Origin: Dehalococcoidia bacterium | Lineage (GTDB): Bacteria > Chloroflexota > Dehalococcoidia > Dehalococcoidales > UBA5760 | Direction of reading: 5' to 3' | DNA length: 5,557 nt | Assembly (NCBI GenBank): GCA_011176655.1 | Contig: DUEB01000139.1 | Location: forward strand, 1-5,557 | Program-made: the position numbers and the translations under genes | The notes under the pieces: model-generated | Told to the model about the DNA's origin: nothing | The model's database searches: none | The model's input: only the letters and a program-made list of their open reading frames with translations | In this document: positions 4,029 through 5,557 of the stretch, piece after piece | Position numbering within the stretch: position 1 is the first letter of the stretch | Layout of the letters: every line of letters begins with the position of its first letter

Positions 4029-5557
4029 TTGAGGGAGCTATCGCCGACGCTACTTACGGCACAGAAGGAAGCCAGCCGTATCCCCTATGTCAGGGTTACC
4101 GCCAGCAACAGGGTGGCCGGCATCGTCAGGCTGAACTGGACACGCTTATACACCGGCAGCGAGCCCGACTACTTTCACGCCCTAGCCATCCCCGGCGACG
4201 GCTCCCTGGTCAGGGTGCGCATCACGCCGCCCGCCGACGGTAGAAAGCTCTATCACCAGAGGGTAGCCAGTCCCGGCCCCGAATCGGACTTCAGCCAGTG
4301 GACATACTCAGGCCAGTATAACGCCGTGATTGTCGCCGCCGGCTCGCTGGGGGCCGAGGTCTCCATCTTCTGGATAAAGAGCGACCGCAGCGTCTACCAG
4401 CTAAAGAGCACCGACTACGGCGCTAGCTGGGGTGCTCCCCAGCTCATTGATTACTCCCCGACCACGGCCATCAATGGCATCGCCGCCTGCTACCGGCCCA
4501 ACGGTGATATCGGCCTGTTCTTTGCCGACCAGGACACCCTCTACGCCAAGCAGCGCCTTAACGATATCTGGCAGGACAAGACTAGCTGGGACAAGACCAG
4601 TGGCGAGCTATCGGGGGTGGCCGCCTGCTACGACGGCGACTTTAACCTCTTCGTCACCGGCCAGGACCCGGAGGGCAACTTCAAGCTCTACTCGCTTATC
4701 TACGGCGACGGCCAGGAAGTGCCGGCGGGCACCTGGTCGGAGCTAAGAGAGTTTGCCCGGGCCCCCGCCGACGGTAAATTCGAATACTGCCAGGCGTTCA
4801 TGGACAAGCCCGACGTTTACCGCTGCTTCTTCGCGGAGAAATTCAGCGGCACCGAAGCCTACACGCGCCCCTTCTGGTCACACTCGGTTGCCGACACCAA
4901 GTTCGGTGACAACCTGTGGCGCGAGCCGGTGCCGTTTGCCCTGTCCAGCGAGTATGGGCTGGCCATCGCCCATCACGGGAGCTATGGTTGGCTATCGCAC
5001 CCCGGCGGGGTATGGCGGGCCAAGCTCAGCGAGGAGAGCCTCGACCTGAGCGCCGCCCTGCTGAATGTCAGGCAAGAGACCGAAAAAGAGGAGGGCCGGT
5101 TAACCGTCGAGCTGGACAGTAGCCGCGGGCAGTACGCCTCACCGGGCGAGGGCGAGCTCAGCGCCCTCGATATCGGCTGTCAGCTGGAGTTCAGCCCGGG
5201 CTATGTCACCCCGTCGGGCAGCGAGGTTAGCTCGGGGCCGGCCTACTGGATTACCGCCTACGAGCACGCCAGTGCCCACGGTAAGGCAAGCCTTATCCTG
5301 CACGCCCTAGACGGCTGGAACCTGATAAAAAACTGGCGCGCCCGGCACCAGCTCCGCTGGAATAAGACAGGTAGCCAGATGAGCGTTAAAGATATCCTGG
5401 CCTTTGTGCTAGCAAGATGCGGACTCAAGCTTACGGTCAAATCTCAGTCTCCGGTTCTGGATAGCTACTACCCTGATTTCGTCATCAACCCCAACAGTCA
5501 GGGAGACGCAGTCGTCAGGAGACTGCTCTCCTTCATCCCCGATGTCATCTTCATCGA
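4029..5557 (+). CDS. Tail hub/tail-tip-like protein with N-terminal propeller-like region (3' partial)
   Basis: The frame is open from TTG 4029 to the window end: 509 codons plus two bases, no stop, start set by AAAGGAGG. Residues about 30-335 look like a beta-propeller: an Asp-box STDYGASW (127-134, pattern SxDxGxxW, usual in sialidase-type propellers) and blade-like repeats beginning near residues 150 (GIAACYRPNGDIGLFFADQDTLYA), 196 (GVAACYDGDFNLFVTGQD), 252 and 310 (GLAIAHHGSYGWLSH). The Asp-box is a fold marker and does not show enzyme activity. Residues about 338-430 resemble the first beta-barrel of phage tail hub proteins (LTVELDSSRGQY, LDIGCQLEFSPGY, YWITAYEHA). Residues about 430-509 resemble hub-like domains of the gpD/gp27 type (DGWNLIKNWRARHQLRW, MSVKDILAFVLARCGL, PDFVINPNSQGDAVVRRLLSFIPDVIF). 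It probably forms part of the tail tip or baseplate. The C-terminus is missing. The domain calls are recall-based. Confidence 0.72.
   Translation, partial: MRELSPTLLTAQKEASRIPYVRVTASNRVAGIVRLNWTRLYTGSEPDYFHALAIPGDGSLVRVRITPPADGRKLYHQRVASPGPESDFSQWTYSGQYNAVIVAAGSLGAEVSIFWIKSDRSVYQLKSTDYGASWGAPQLIDYSPTTAINGIAACYRPNGDIGLFFADQDTLYAKQRLNDIWQDKTSWDKTSGELSGVAACYDGDFNLFVTGQDPEGNFKLYSLIYGDGQEVPAGTWSELREFARAPADGKFEYCQAFMDKPDVYRCFFAEKFSGTEAYTRPFWSHSVADTKFGDNLWREPVPFALSSEYGLAIAHHGSYGWLSHPGGVWRAKLSEESLDLSAALLNVRQETEKEEGRLTVELDSSRGQYASPGEGELSALDIGCQLEFSPGYVTPSGSEVSSGPAYWITAYEHASAHGKASLILHALDGWNLIKNWRARHQLRWNKTGSQMSVKDILAFVLARCGLKLTVKSQSPVLDSYYPDFVINPNSQGDAVVRRLLSFIPDVIFI

Noticed and set aside
4432..5122. 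Three + strand frames of 68-104 codons (4432-4746, 4753-5049, 4916-5122)
   Set aside because: They lie out of frame inside the long hub-like gene, have compositions dominated by P/R/T/S/A, and lack ribosome binding sites.

Overview
The window is a continuous block of eight genes, all on the + strand. It reads as part of the structural (late) region of a tailed bacteriophage or prophage. The evidence is a 5'-truncated HK97-like major capsid protein, a protein resembling phage head-tail adaptors, small membrane proteins, and a large tail-hub-like protein that runs off the 3' end. Intergenic gaps are short (46 bp or less, apart from one 115-bp repeat tract). Most genes have a clear Shine-Dalgarno site, and GTG and TTG starts are used, so the host is bacterial or uses bacterial-type initiation. 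No gene identifies the host. Several proteins resemble ones I associate with phages and metagenomic contigs of Chloroflexota such as Dehalococcoidia, but that is weak, memory-based inference.

Layout. 1-744: C-terminal 247 residues of the major capsid protein. 791-1306: 171-aa conserved phage protein of unknown function. 1320-1622: 100-aa charged, mostly helical protein. 1613-2869: 418-aa protein with an N-terminal beta-sandwich-like domain and about twelve degenerate repeats of 17-21 residues built on a D-S/T-G-S-G core. 2882-3472: probable head-tail adaptor. 3514-3705: 63-aa protein with two membrane segments, holin-like in size and topology. 3707-3857: four degenerate tandem units of 37-39 bp, the last being the 5' end of the next gene. 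3821-4015: 64-aa protein with one membrane segment. 4029-5557: a TTG-started frame, open to the window edge, encoding at least 509 residues. Its N-terminal part looks like a beta-propeller with an Asp-box, and its C-terminal part looks like the beta-barrel and hub domains of phage tail or baseplate proteins.

The genes probably form one late transcription unit. The capsid protein builds the shell, the 171-aa and 418-aa proteins may decorate the virion or contact the host, the adaptor joins head to tail, and the last gene contributes to the tail tip. No tail-tube, terminator or tape-measure gene lies between capsid and hub, so the module is either rearranged relative to typical siphophages or belongs to a short-tailed virion. 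No tRNA, rRNA, CRISPR array, insertion sequence, convincing promoter or terminator was seen. The most unusual features are the SGSG-repeat protein, the decayed tandem copies of a gene's 5' end, and the apparent propeller-hub fusion.
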